Below, in pieces: positions 37,891-64,000 of a DNA stretch of 64,000 bases (position 1 is the first letter of the stretch; each line of letters starts with the position of its first letter). Both the position numbers and the translations under genes were made by a program. The notes under the pieces are model-generated. The model searched no databases, was not told where the DNA came from, and saw only the letters and a program-made list of their open reading frames with translations. Source of the DNA: Amoebidium appalachense (lineage: Eukaryota > Ichthyosporea); the NCBI GenBank assembly GCA_963693365.1, contig CAVNZM010000009.1:7688001-7752000 (forward strand), written 5' to 3'.

Positions 37891-38679
37891 GGAGGAGTAG
37901 GGTGTACATGTGTGTGTGTGTGGGTGTGTCACGGTGTGTGGGGGGGGGGGGGGGGGGGGGGGGGGTGGATGACGCAAACATATGAAGGGCAGCATATGCT
38001 GCCTGTCATCTCAATCATTATGACATACACAGGTGCACGTTACCATGTTGCAAGTGAACCGTGGTGGTGGGCGTACATATGTGTACATCCGCGTGTACAT
38101 GTGCCAATTTGTAGTCATGTGATCTATGTATGTACAGTGTATAATCCCAGTGCACCCTGTATACGTATAGTAAACCTATACATACAGTCATTGTTGGACG
38201 AAATCACGTGATATTATATCCCCGAAGTTCCCATTCCCCCCCTCCCCCCCCCCCCCGCGACAAGGGGGAGCTTAACTTACGCCTACAGAATGAACCAAAG
38301 TACACCAGCCAGTGATACCAAAAAGCCCGTCGCATGCGTTTACAACATCCACATTTACACATCCACAAACACTAATTAATACTACGCAGCCACTTACACA
38401 GCCCAAATTAGAATAGGCCTAGCTACTGCTATGCCAGATTTTTCTCACAAACACAAAAAATTAAAGCGACTACCACATATCTACGAAATCTAAAATCATA
38501 TACTGCATATATACCTCATGCTCACCAGCCCCCAACCATACTATCACTAACGTTTCACTTGTATGATTTTAATTTACTGTCGATACGAATGTTTCAAATA
38601 GGTATAGTAGTGTGGGAGAATAAATATATCCTGATGATGTGGTTGTATCTTCGTTTTCCAAACTAAATTCAGCCATTGG
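36648..38679. other. Intergenic region between convergent AROS-like and CHCHD5 genes
   Basis: Contains poly-T at 36741-36776, (GT)n and poly-G blocks at 37800-37965, and AT-rich unique sequence. No exon is supported. Confidence 0.6.
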
Positions 38680-41263
<2,584 letters not shown>

Positions 41264-41378
41264 CTTAAAAAGGAAATGTTAGGTTGCATGCTTGTTAGGG
41301 CATTAAAAGAAGCCGGGAAAGGGTGGAGTAGGTGCGTGGGTGGTGGGGGACGGGGGAGGGGAGAAGGGGAGAGAGAGA

Positions 41379-41413
<35 letters not shown>

Positions 41414-41469
41414 TCGAGAGAGAAACAGACCTTGCTGGGAAAGAGGGGGGCGCGGGGGGGCGAAAGGGA

Positions 41470-41505
<36 letters not shown>

Positions 41506-42018
41506 CTGGTTTATTAGGAGACAACTGAGGGGCAGATCGAAAAACAGCATACCGATGTCTTCCAGTAGGACAGGTGGCAGGGAAACACGCACATATCCGG
41601 CAACCTTGCCCCCCCACCCACTCTCCCCCTTCCTTCTCATCCCACATTCCGACCACTATAACCAGCCCTTTCTGTCCTGCTGAAACAGGTAGTGGCTGTG
41701 GGTGTTGGTGGTATGTGTACGTGTTTGATGCACGTGTGTGATGGGGGGGGGGGGGGGGGGATATGGTCCCGGGGGGGGGGGGGGGGGGGGGGCAAGAAGC
41801 AAAAAGCAACGGTGGAAGAATAGATGTACAACAGAACACGAAGGCACTGGTGAAATAGGTGAAACCACACTTTTTCTTGTGTGTGTGCATGCGTGTGAGT
41901 CTGTGTGTTTGCTTGTGCAGGTGTGCGAACGCTTGCAGCTGGTTTCTGTAGTGTATGTTGTATGTGACTATGTGAGTGTGTGTGTGTGCGGGGTGGGCGT
42001 GTGTGCCACGGCGTGCAA

Positions 42019-42106
<88 letters not shown>

Positions 42107-43678
42107 GCGTGCGCGTGCGCGTGGATGTGTGTGAGAACGAAAATCGATGCCAAGGCTACCAGCAACAAACACGAATTTGTGGAACACCCTTACATTCTCA
42201 GCTAGCCTCAGAGTTAAGGCTGTACTGGCGCCGCAAATGCTGCAAGTGTCCGGTGGCTCAAAATCTCCTTTCTTATCTTCCAACAACAAGAGACAAAAAA
42301 TGAGCCGCTTGGGTTGATCTATCTGCCACACGATGCACCCGCGGCACGATGCACCAACTCCCAAGACGACTTCCGTAGCAAACTCACGCTAATCTGGGAG
42401 TACGTTGCCTGAAATCGAGGAAGGTGCTAGCTACCACTTAGCTGTTCCGAACGTCCGTTTGACCGTTTTGAGTTAGGACCGTCATGTGGCTTGAGAGCCA
42501 CTTGTGCCGAATTTGCTAGAGCTATGCAAGCAATGATTATCAGCCTCTCAACGCTATTTTGCAGCTCGATCTTTACACATAACCCTTTTAAACTCTCTTA
42601 AGTTCACGCAACTGCCATATACATCCGCCAATCACGCGCGCGCAGCCGATTTTGAGGAAAACGAAAAACGAATAACGCATGCCTGGGGTGGTCTGTCGGG
42701 CTGTGCGTGCACACAGAAGCCACGCGAAACGCGATGCTCATGTTTTTCTCCGCAGGGTTGCCTTTTATGGTATAAAGGTGACGTCATTGGCTCATGAAAA
42801 ATAGAACCCCGGCAAGGTTTCGCGGAAAATTAATGTCTCCTGATTTCAAGGAAATTCAAGCAGAACTTGATAATCTAGATTATCCTAGTAAAATGCTGTA
42901 GCTTGTTTGCAAAATTTGCTTTAAAATATGTTTTGTCTTATAATTACAAAATACATCCATGTTTAAATTCTCTATCACTGAATCCTGATGATGTTATTGA
43001 GATTCTTTTGAATTCTCTCTACAGTAAAGAAATTTAGCAAATTGGTAAGTGTCCCCCCAATTGGGTTGCGGGAGATCGATCGTTCTCTTGAGTCCCGAAA
43101 GTTGGTGCCAATGCTCTTTCTCCCGCGGCCGCGCAACTTTCCTGCGTTTTGTGCCTACACACTCACACACCCTACACCTACAAAAACATGACACGTTTCA
43201 ACATTTACATGTTAGGTAAAGTAGTGGTTTCGTTCAGCTATGGCTCAAAGAGCGTGGGGTTGATTTGCTATTAACTAAGCAACGCGAAGTAGGAGAGCCG
43301 GTCGCGTTTCTTGCCGCGTTTTACTGGTTTTGAGTGAGAGTCCTTGTGTTCGATTGCAGTTCACCCCGGTGCGGAAGTGAAAGGTGCACCGAATGCACCT
43401 TCTTGTTTGTTTTTCCCCCTAAAGTTGTGGCTACTCTGATATCTGTTCAGGAGGAGGAAAATTTGAAGAGTGCACCTGCAACGCAGGAGGAAGAAAGAGA
43501 GTGCAGCTGTAGCTCGGCACAAGCAAATCAAATCCGAGTCATGAATTCACGAGAGACTCTGAGGCTGCCTGGTTAAGACTGTTGACATTTGATGTCTGAG
43601 TTCTTGATTACAACACAGAGCAACATAAGACATCATAAAGATACAGCGTAGAATTTACTAGCAAAAAGAGATTGAAAA
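41264..43678. promoter_or_regulatory. Region between divergent CHCHD5 and CCDC6-like genes
   Basis: Holds the unplaced CHCHD5 first exon, poly-G tracts (41382-41411, 41471-41505) and (GT)n at 42021-42100, then unique DNA. At 42771-42790 TATAAAGG is followed by a perfect CRE palindrome TGACGTCA (42779-42786) and ATTGG, an inverted CCAAT box. At 43450 ctgttcag precedes a purine-rich block that could be a 5' UTR exon of the CCDC6-like gene. Promoter function is inferred. Confidence 0.45.
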
Positions 43679-53517
<9,839 letters not shown>

Positions 53518-53789
53518 TTTTTTCTAAAAAAAGAGTGAGGGGGGGAGGGGAAGGGGGGCCGGTGTGGGGAGGGGGGGGGAGGGGGGGGGGAGGGGAGGGG
53601 GGGGGGGGGGGTAAATGTGTGTGTGGCTTCTTGGGGAGAGGGGAGGGGGGGGGGGGGGGGGGGGGGTAAATGTGTGTGTGGCTTCTGGGGGAGAGGGGAG
53701 GGGGGGGAGGGGGGGGGTATACTCTAATTTTCTTCTTTCGCACTCCGCGGGAGAGGGGGGCGGGGGGAAGGGAGGGAGGATGAAGAGGG

Positions 53790-53823
<34 letters not shown>

Positions 53824-54603
53824 ATGTGGGGTCTCAAGGAATTTATCCGCATGTGTATGGTTAAGGGGTGTTTTAAAGGGGTTTTGGGTGTTAGGTGATG
53901 GTGAATGACTGGAAGGGTGGATGGGTGGATGGCAGTGAAAAGGAGGGTTTTTTTTTTTTTTTTTTTTTTTGTTGTTGTTGTTCTTTTTTTTCTTGGGGGG
54001 GGGGGAGAGGGAGGAGGAGGGGGGAGGGGGGGGGGGGGAAGGGGCAAGCCACATTACAGAACTATTTGGCTGTGTACAGTATAAATCGGTTGTGGTGATA
54101 GATTTAAACCGAAAAGAATAAGTCTTGTGCTATTTGCAGTATATGAGTATGTGTTTGTTTGTACAGATGGGCTGGTCCCAAGAAATTTCTATCTCGCTAT
54201 CTTTCATATATTTCACTATTTACAGCTTGCATGCTTTTTTAGCACGCGGATTATAGCATCCAAGCATGCACCAATAGGTACAAAGAAGCAAGATATACAT
54301 TGAATTTCGAGGATATGTGTGTATGCATATCCCCGAGTCGTTCGAAGCTCGAAGCATTAAAATGTAAATAAACATCATCGATGGAACTTTTAAGTTTTAT
54401 TGCACATTTATGCCTCGAATTTCAATTCGAGTTGTCCATCACGGCGCTCGAGGCTGCATATGACGCGCATTGTGACATTATACTTATGCACGTGTAGAGC
54501 ACGTGTACCACCTAACGTTGGTGTAACCTCCCTCCCCCTCCCCCCCTCCCCCCCCCCCCCGCCCCTTCTTCCACTTTTCGGTTTCTCGGGCATGTGCACT
54601 TTA

Positions 54604-54659
<56 letters not shown>

Positions 54660-54714
54660 CCCTTCTCTTCCACTTTTCCGAATTCTCGGGCATGTGCACT
54701 TCAATCCCGTTTCT

Positions 54715-54751
<37 letters not shown>

Positions 54752-55072
54752 CTCCGGCCCCTCCCGTGCCCGGCCCCCTCTAAATTTACTAAGCGGCTCG
54801 ATGATATATTCTAGGTGGCCGGCAAGATGAATCTCAGGAGGGAATATTGGGAGCTTGCATGCTTGTGCATTGGACACGTCATGATCAGAACTTGACAAAT
54901 GTATTACATGTGTGCACGTACCAAAAATTTCTTCCAAGGGATGCGCATGCATATGTGGTTTGTGAACTTTCGAGGTTTCCTAGATTTGGGCTCGCCTCCC
55001 CCTGTCCCCCCTCATGGCTCTCCCATGGGGCAGTGTACACACTCGTACGTACACATATCGAGTCCGACAGCA

Positions 55073-55111
<39 letters not shown>

Positions 55112-55574
55112 TCCCGCCAGTGCTACATCCCCTCCCCCCCCCCCCCTCCCCCCCCCCCCCCCCCCTCCCGGCGCCATCCTCCGGGACTCCCTCAGGGGGT
55201 CCTCTCCCCTCCCCCGACACTCCCCCGAGGGGTCCTCTCCCTCCCCGACACAATAATAAATTCCATTCGAGCGAAATTTTAAGGGGGACACTGGATTACG
55301 CTGCATGCAATCATGAGGTCGCCATGCATAACTTACTGCAATCGATTGCAAATTCTGTCTGTGAAGGCACGTCCGCTTGCAAATACGTAGCTGTGTGACT
55401 GATGGGCGGTCGAGCCACGGTGCTCAGACGGTGTCGGAATAACTTTTGGTTGATGTGCTCCCTAATTACTTTATATGTGTGTTCTGTTTTGCTTTTATCC
55501 ATCATAATCATCCCGACCCCCCCACACACACCACCACCACCAGCGGCCCCTTTTTCATATACGTATATGACCAC

Positions 55575-55619
<45 letters not shown>

Positions 55620-56398
55620 GTTTTTTTTTCTTTTTTTTTTGCATAAGTTTTGACCTATTTTCTCAATGTTGGTTGAAGATACATTCCAGACATTTTCACA
55701 TAACTTAGTAACACCATTGTACATAAACCCACACTAAAATATAGATAGATACATGAAGCTGGGTACCAATAACGATAAAAATAGTTTACGAGCAGGACTT
55801 GTTATTCCCACATCGTTTCCATTCACACGAACCTCGATATCACTAAAGCTAAACGGGCTTGATACGATACCAACACGTACATACTCGTATGATCCATGCG
55901 AACACACACACACAGTTATATCCACCTATACGAACAATCTCACAACACAAACGAAAAACCACCATCCTACAATATCATCTGAGGCTCAGCTATAGAACCA
56001 AAGAGTTATCGGGTTCATAAAGCCAAAAAATCGAATACGAAACATAGTTCTATTAGCCATATCAAAATGCAAATGTCCATGATAGATGTGCCTCCAAACT
56101 TATGGAAGACCCCCCCCCCCCAAAAAAAAAAAAAGAAGGAACAAAGGCAACTTTGAGGGAAGAAGGAAAAGTTGGTGGAAAGGGGGAGAGGGGGGGGGGG
56201 GGGGGGGGAGGGGGGAAGGGAGGGGGAGGGGGTATATACGGTTATTACTGAATATAATGGGTAGGAAACCATTCGACAAGAGAACCATACAGTAAGCCAT
56301 CCGTTTAAGCACCAACCATCCAACCATTCTGCATAAAACCCTTACGAAACCCAAGTACAAGTTTTGTAAAACTCATCAACAAATGTTGAACATTCAAC
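53518..56398. other. Intergenic region between convergent CCDC6-like and Q/P-rich factor genes
   Basis: Includes a 56-bp tandem duplication (gtaaatgtgtgtgtggcttc at 53611 and 53667), poly-G at 53789-53821, AATAAA at 54367-54372, and two copies of cttccacttttcg... ctcgggcatgtgcactt (54569 and 54668), each leading into poly-C. No exon is supported. Confidence 0.55.
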
Positions 56399-56890
56399 TT
56401 AGAAAGACAAATCTGACAGACAGGAAGACCCCAGCGTCACCTCGCTCTCCTCCGAATTCATAGACGAGTCGTACCGATCGTCGACTTTTGCAGCCAGGGC
56501 TTCAATGTTGATAAAAGGAAGTGGGGATGGGGGGCACTCCGACGAGTTTGAGCCCATGGGCGAGGTCTCCAGAACTGTTGGGGTTGAGAGGGTGATTGTT
56601 AGTTTCTGATTGTGAGGCGCTAGGGCTGGGTAGGAATGCTGGGAGTATAACTGCCTGCGAATGTGCCCCCCCCCCCCCCCCCCCCCCCCCTTCCCGCTCG
56701 GGTAGGGGTAGTGATGGGGGGGGGGGGGGGGGGGGGGGGGAGGGGATGGACATGGATATGCCACCGAATGGAAGAGACAGGAATCCAACAGAGAGGGGAG
56801 GAGAGCAGAGGACGAAGAGGGGTAAGACACAGTCGAGGACATGTTGTAAGTCCTGTTTAGTCAATGTTATAGGGGAAGAGTTACCCCCAA

Positions 56891-56946
<56 letters not shown>

Positions 56947-57604
56947 GGTAAAGGAAGCGCCAGGGGATGTGTGGGAGGTTCATATGGGAAGGTGTCATCC
57001 AATCCATGCTGAAAGAAAGAGGTTGGGGGTAGAAGCAAAGGGGAGGGGGAGGAGGAAGGGATGGGGTGGGAGGGGGATGGGGGTGGGAGCGAGCAAGGAA
57101 GAGAGATACTCCACGAGAGAGGGAGGGGAGGGGGGAGGGGGGGAGGGGGGGGGTGGGAGGGGGGAGGGGAGGAAGGGGGGAGAGCAAGAGAGAGGGAGGG
57201 AGGAAATGAATCGGTATATTGCAGCGAGGCAGCTGGAAGACCAAAAGAACAGGTTGGCATAAGCGAAAGGAGAGGATGACGCTCAGTCGTGTGGGCAAAA
57301 CTGGGGCGCCGGTGGGGGAGGGGGAGGGGGGGGGGGGGGGGGGGGGGGAGGGGCGCGTGTGAAACGGTAGATTGTGATATTGTTTTGTTGGGACAACGGT
57401 ACGGAGGAGCAGAGATGGACACCTGGTTTTTCTTTCTTTCTTTTTTCCAAAAAGGGGGAAGTGGGGAGGCGTGTGGCAAAGAGGGGCAAGGGGAGAAGGG
57501 AGAGGAGGAGGTGGACGGAGAGGGGCGGGGAGGGGGGGGGGGGGGGAAGAAGAAGGGGAAGGGCAGGAGGAGAAGAAGGTGTGGGAGGGGGGGTAGAGGG
57601 GGCG

Positions 57605-57638
<34 letters not shown>

Positions 57639-59318
57639 GGGGTTGAGGAAAAGCAGAACAAAACGACAAAAAGAAAGCCCCTCGATGGATCTAAGGGCTT
57701 TTAGATCACAGCCCCATGGGCAGGGAGGGGGATTGTGTATATGTGTATGTGTGTGTGTTTTGGGGGAGGGAGGGATGGAAGGGTGAGGGGGGAGGGGGGG
57801 GGGAAGAGTGGGAAGGGGGAAGGGGAGGAACACGTGCAGAGCCAAGTCATAGAAAAGGAAATCCCTCAGTGTGCAAGATTTAATCTAAGAGCTTGGGATT
57901 TTGTCCACAAAACCAATTGGCAAAAGGTCAAGTTCAGAACAGCATGCCACCCATTCCACAGTTTGCTTGTTTTTGCGCTTCTTGTAAGAGCATTTCAGTG
58001 AAACAAGCATTTTTATTTCGCAACAGCCAAAAATAAAAACGAGGCACGCGTAGAGGCAGCGGCACCTACCATCCAGATCGAAGTTTGTCTGGAGGTCAAG
58101 CGTAGGGGTGGCCGTGTCGGAAAAGGTAGGGGAAGATGGCTGGTACGGCGACTGGCAGGCCGACCACCCTCCCGTTTCGGGAGAAGACGGAAGATCCTGG
58201 GAAAACAGGTTTACAGCCGCTTCGGTAGACATGGTGAATGAGGACGGATAAGACATGCTCATGGGAGTAGCCATGGGTGCCGGAACGAAAGCTGCCATGT
58301 TTGCACCCACATGCCGGATGCGAGTGATCATAGAAGGTTTCCGCATGGCCCGGACTGGTGGGGGTGGTGGCGGAAGGGGTGTGTGAAGGCCCATACCCGA
58401 GTATGCCATAGAGGCCCAAGTTGGCTGTGGTTGCCACATCGGTGGTTGGTGTGAGTGAATGGGTTCACCCGGGAGCCGTAGGCGGACCATCTGAGGAGGT
58501 TGGGAAAGTTGGGGTGGCGGTGGTGGTGGTGGTGGGCACTGCCCTAGACGCATGCTGTTGTCCGGATGGTTTGCTTGGGGGAGAAGGTTGAAGGAGGGAA
58601 GCTGAGGAAGTGCGAGTGAAGCATTGTTGCCGTTCCCCTCCTTTTCAAGCACTTGTAGCTGCTGGATGATAGCTGTTTGTTGCAGGAGCAGCTGCTGCTG
58701 TTGCTTGTGGATCTGCATGTACTGAGCAACTAGCTGCTCGTAGCTGACTACCTCAAGCTTATCACTTGGTTTCGGCACACAGGAAATACTCTCGCTCTCC
58801 TTCTCTCTCTTTACCCTACTCTGCCGCTGCGTTTTCGCTGTGTTTTCCCGGTCCGTCAAAGATGATGTTTTCATGCTCTCGTCTCCGCTGTCCGGGCACT
58901 CGGGCGTTGAGACGATGGAGGCCGAACGTGTTCGCTCGTTGCTTGCCCCGCTCGAATTGGACCTGCTTTTAGAAGGTCGCTTTCTGGGTTTTGGAGCGGG
59001 TGGGGCGGTAGTGACCAGCTGTGATTTCGAGGCTTTGTGTGTGACTGGGTCATAAGGGTGGTAGTGAAAGTTTTTGATCTTGGGCTCTGTTGTAGGTGTG
59101 GGGGCAAAGGAAGCCTGAGCGGCTGTGCCTGAATTCATAGTGTTTCCGTTTTCAAAACAGCTTATAGAACCTGTTTCGCCAAGTGAATCGTTTGAGATGT
59201 CGTTCGTTTGGAAGCATTCGTAATCTCTGGCTAGTGGGTCAAAGTAATCTACCATAACGTGCCCTGGCTCGGGCTTTATGGCCTGCATGGTGGAACCCAT
59301 AACCTGAAAACATGCCAT
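56399..59318 (-). CDS. Q/P-rich nuclear factor, possible MRTF/myocardin-like coactivator
   Basis: Two minus-strand exons (58070-59318 and 56399-56574) join in phase through GTT (Val) to give up to 474 residues. An acceptor-like ttttcag sits just before the second Met (59300), so an upstream exon may exist and the true start is uncertain. Residues 79-91 read PKIKNFHYHPYDP, which resembles the basic SRF-contact motif of MRTF/myocardin proteins, and 192-224 form a Gln-rich helix (SYEQLVAQYM, KQQQQLLLQQ) like the one that follows it in that family, though here a basic and Ser-rich stretch of 100 residues intervenes. A nuclear-localisation-like PKPRKRPSKSR lies at 109-119, SUMO-type IKPE and VKRE motifs at 14 and 169, and two Pro runs later. 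I see no RPEL motif, SAP domain or leucine zipper. The gene is solid; the family assignment is tentative. Confidence 0.75.
56575..58069. repeat. G-rich intron of the Q/P-rich factor gene
   Basis: The 1.5-kb intron is mostly poly-G or purine-rich on the plus strand: poly-G at 56717-56740, 56891-56945, 57331-57348 and 57608-57637, with poly-C at 56667-56690. No additional exon was seen. Confidence 0.8.
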
Positions 59319-59669
59319 GTTTGGAGGAGTAAAAGGGAGGAGGGTATAAAACCCGAGGGAAAAAGAGAGGGAGAAAGGGAACTAATCTAAAACCAGAATC
59401 TTACATAGCTCTCCCTCCTACAACTTCACAACTAAGACAACAAAACGAGAGATTGCTGTTCGGAGCCTCGGCATGAGTCCGCGGCGCTCTACAAAACTTT
59501 GAACCAAGTAGCAAAGAGCTAAAGGGCAAAATAGGGGTGCGGGCCACCAACAAAAAAAACACAGTGATTAGGTGCTAAAAGTTTTAAACAATGTATGGAT
59601 TAATTAACGAATGAACATTTGTATTTACGTTACTATGACAGGCTGTCAGCATATTGTTTTCGCGTGTAG

Positions 59670-59808
59670 GTATTCAACCAGTCCCCACCAGCAAGGCAGG
59701 CGGAATCCCCGGAGACTCCTCTGTCGGGGGCGCGGCGGGACTCTTCAGTTCCAGACGTTTCCGGTTCTCCCACCAAGCGAACTTCCGTTTCAAAGGTTTT
59801 ATGGTATT
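59670..59808 (+). other. Unassigned coding-like block (possible terminal exon)
   Basis: After an acceptor-like cgcgtgtag (ending 59669) the plus strand stays open for 46 codons, reading VFNQSPPARQAESPETPLSG and then a Ser/Thr/Arg-rich stretch to TAA at 59808. The minus strand is also open here (RKFAWWENRKRLELKSPA) and ends at a gtgggg donor-like site, which would suit a 5' exon of the gene at 56399-59318. Only one reading can be real and I cannot choose. Confidence 0.25.
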
Positions 59809-60446
59809 AAAGAAGTAAGGCACACACCATGACAGCGTTTCTTTGTTTATTGAGACTTGTTTTATATAGTAACACGCATCATACATTCAAAAATATGACC
59901 GGTTCGAGATATCGTTGGCGGTCAAAATTTCCGTCTGAATTTACCTGGAGTGGAAAGTCGTCAATATTGACTCGTCAAACTTACCTACACTTCATATTCG
60001 AGAGTAATGGAAGTTATATAAAACCTTAATTTCCACATTTGTTTTATACCTCATGTTAGAAATATCTGTAAAGTCTTGATTCTTTACTACTTCAGACGAG
60101 ATTAAAAAATACAAAAGAAATACAACAGTCAGCAAGAAAGTTTAGGAGACCTACAGTGGGCCACCAGAAATCAATCAGAATGCGCTCGGTAAGAACGCTG
60201 CAATTTTGATCAATTAGCACGGTGACTGAATGCGGCCAACAAAAGCCACACGATTCACAATGCATCTGTATACGCCTGAACACCTATACATTGAAGACGC
60301 ATATGCATAAAAATAATAAATATTAAGAACCTGTTCAGTATCAAATGATTTTGACCCCACAAGTCTTTAATTTGGCAACCGGTTTGTCCTAAGCTGGCTC
60401 ACTCCCATGCGAGTAGTCCTGGTGCGCTCGAGGCGGCAAGACATTT

Positions 60447-60803
60447 TTGCCGCCCCCTGAAGTCTCTGCCGCAAGCCAATCACGTCTGCTCCAACTTAGC
60501 ACAGAAATTTTGGCTCTAGCCCTTGGATTGGTGCAGCGCGCACCAGGGAAGGATTTTCATAGTGATGCTTCTATTTATTTACTTATTTATTTTATTTTTG
60601 GTGGACATTTGCGAACTATATATATGATATTGGTTAGCGCCTATATGATATGGATTATTATATTAAGAAGCAGAGATATGCCACGGCGAGTGTGGCTGTA
60701 TGATGGCCGGATACTGCAGAAACGGCGCCGTTACATACGACGGTGCATGATCACAGATCTTGACTCGTCCGAACGGGACCCCTCGCCGCCGCAGCTAAAG
60801 TAG
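60447..60803 (+). other. Unassigned 118-codon open frame
   Basis: Single-exon frame with a hydrophobic middle (from an AT-rich tract) and a basic C-terminal part (PRRVWLYDGRILQKRRRYIR) that has more coding-like composition. It could be a decayed element or an exon. No domain is recognised. Confidence 0.15.
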
Positions 60804-62107
60804 CTTCGCCAGCGCCACAAGCACCTTCAAGGGTTCCCCGTCAACAACGCAATTATGGCACCTGGCCCCACTACGCCCTGGCGTAGCCGATATTTCCGGA
60901 CAAACCTCTCACCTACCATTGACGGCCAACAGATAGCACAAACACACATACGCATGCATCCATGAGTCACAGTACTAGTGAGGTGTCGGCCGACGTGCAC
61001 GACTGCATGCGCAGCTGCACCGGATCACGCACCCACTAGCTAGGGCAGCAAGTTGCCAGCAGCTTTCGCCAGCAAGCAGTCGTCAGAGTCGCCTGTAACT
61101 ACGTGGTGGAAGTACCGTGGAACGTTACCAAGCTAGGGCTTGTTCTAAATATAACTTCACAGTGCGCAGCTGGTGCTGAGCACTTCTAGATCTTCGTGCG
61201 CGCACCGTCGACGTCACCGTGGCGGTGGTGATTTCAAAATACTGAAGATGTCGATTTTCAACATATCATAGACATATGAACCAGTACTGGGGGAGCCACC
61301 GTTCTTCTACTGTCCCCCCCCCCCCCCCTCCCTCCCCCCCCCCCCTCCCCCTCCTCCTCCTCGGCTCCCCCCTTCCCCCCGTGTGCACGTGCTGCTGGCG
61401 CCCGGGGGACAGGAGGGGGGAGGGGGTGGGGGGGGGAGGGGGGGGGGAGGGGGGGGGGGGGGGGGGGGGGATTTTTTTTAGCTCTGAGACAGAAGAGCTG
61501 TTTTAATAGAGTCCCACTCGGATCACAGACTACCACGTCTTCATGAGTGGAAAGTCGAATCTCGAGTATTTATCGAAAATCCAAAACAGGTCCTTCGTTG
61601 CGGTCGTAATGCTGACTCAAACTAATAATAATATTAGTAATATTATGTTATTATAAACACTAATATAATATTAGTAAATATGATATCATAATATCATTAC
61701 TATGTAGAGCTGTAACCAGCATCAACCAAACACTGTTTTGTCAAAGCTATCACGTATGATTTTAGGGTACTACTTTTGTTACATGTAGTCGAAAAGAATA
61801 TTAATTATGCACTCAATAAAGCAAGATATGATCAACATTAAATCGGTGGATTGTGTGTGAAGATACAAAGTTCTAGTATACTTTTTTGAGTCATAACAGA
61901 AGTAGTGGTCTTTCTTTGTGTACAAATTTGCAATATCGTAGTGACTGTAGCCGAACGTTCATGATCATTCACAATGCAGATCGATTCACTGACAAAGAAT
62001 CATTTGTTTAATAGAAATATGCCGCCACCACTTCGTCATCCAGAACCGTTCAAATCGACGTGCTGATAGCTGTGGGGAAAGTTTTGTTACTATCACCCCA
62101 TGCAGGG

Positions 62108-62168
62108 AAAAAACAAACAAACAAACAAACAAACAAACAAACAAACAAACAAACAAACAAACAAACAA
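62108..62168. repeat. (AAAC)n microsatellite
   Basis: Fifteen AAAC/AACA units. It lies just past the likely stop of the right-edge gene, in its 3' UTR if that model holds. Confidence 0.97.
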
Positions 62169-62187
62169 AAGCTCTGCGGACACATTG

Positions 62188-63700
<1,513 letters not shown>

Positions 63701-64000
63701 CTGAAAACACCCAACCGTTAGGAGAAAAAAATGACCGGGAATATGAATGTGCAACTATCAGCAACGGTTTAGTTATATATAGGAAGGTTTCTTTTACGAC
63801 TCAGGGGCGAGTCAGACTGCGAAGAGATTTACGCTTAATCGCCAGATGCACATCAATCAGAATTATAACCTGACCCGAAAGGGCCTATACATCTGACTAA
63901 AGAAATTCTCTTTCAACGGCGGGGTTACTCTAAAAAGAGCAGTTTTTCCTTTGATTATTTTCATTTGAATTACTCTTTACTTTGTTTGAGTTACTCAACG
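63701..64000. other. Right edge, no feature seen
   Basis: Unique, moderately AT-rich sequence without microsatellites. No exon or splice pair is convincing on either strand. Confidence 0.5.

Larger units (their letters stand above)
59319..62187. other. Intergenic or upstream region, no confirmed gene
   Basis: A GC-rich coding-like block lies at 59665-59808 (see separate entry) and an unassigned 118-codon frame at 60447-60803. Poly-C and poly-G tracts occur at 61315-61350 and 61420-61470. The AT-rich stretch 61540-62000 shows nothing recognisable. Confidence 0.5.

Noticed and set aside
41303-42364. 353-codon minus-strand frame upstream of CHCHD5
   Set aside because: Most of it is (CA)n and poly-C translation; it does not give a splice phase compatible with exon 41123-41263.
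43334-43576. 80-codon frame upstream of the CCDC6-like ATG
   Set aside because: Stops before 43679 and is out of line with the coding start; may be 5' UTR.
54300-54335. Short hairpin ggatatgtgtgtatgcatatcc near the CCDC6-like 3' side
   Set aside because: Short imperfect stem in AT-rich DNA; no further support as an RNA gene or terminator.

Overview
The window is nuclear DNA of an intron-rich eukaryote. Real exons are short (about 30-430 bp, one of 1.25 kb), GC-richer than their surroundings and bounded by GT-AG sites. They sit in introns loaded with (CA/GT)n, (CT)n and very long poly-C/poly-G tracts. Most long open frames (Ser-Leu, Cys-Val, His-Thr, Pro or Gly runs) are translations of these tracts and are not genes. 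The protein content (a CCDC6-like coiled coil, CHCHD5, a PA-TM-RING ligase, a C2-containing Ypk/Gad8-type AGC kinase, a possible RPS19BP1/AROS and a possible MRTF-like factor) points to an opisthokont. I infer a unicellular holozoan such as an ichthyosporean, but this is not proven.

Layout, left to right: (1) 461-13271 (+), AGC kinase, 14 exons, first exon(s) unresolved. (2) 17276-20721 (+), PA-TM-RING E3 ligase, 3 exons. (3) 23898-33545 (-), translation initiation factor eIF3d, 13 exons, 558 aa. (4) 34235-36647 (+), small basic protein resembling RPS19BP1/AROS, 3 exons. (5) 38680-41263 (-), CHCHD5-type twin CX9C protein, first codon exon not found. (6) 43679-53517 (+), CCDC6-like coiled-coil protein, 9 exons, 371 aa. 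(7) 56399-59318 (-), Q/P-rich nuclear factor with a possible MRTF-type basic motif, 2 exons. (8) 62188-63700 (-), an unrecognised gene entering from the right edge. The eIF3d/AROS-like pair and the CHCHD5/CCDC6-like pair are divergent and may share promoters; other neighbours are convergent or tandem. eIF3d and the AROS-like protein both belong to translation/ribosome biology; no other pathway link is visible.

The unusual part lies in the introns. In at least six places a few tens of bases spanning a splice site and the adjoining exon end are copied locally, next to the real site, usually beside a microsatellite. These decoy junctions occur in the kinase, eIF3d, CHCHD5 and CCDC6-like genes. 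There are also at least two dispersed repeat families whose copies end in poly-C, and many compound (C)n(A)n tracts in one polarity, which together suggest retroposons with a C-tract 3' end. One kinase intron holds nearly 2 kb of almost pure (CT)n. A 22-bp perfect inverted repeat marks a fold-back element at about 15.45-15.65 kb. No tRNA, rRNA, CRISPR or intact transposase gene was found.
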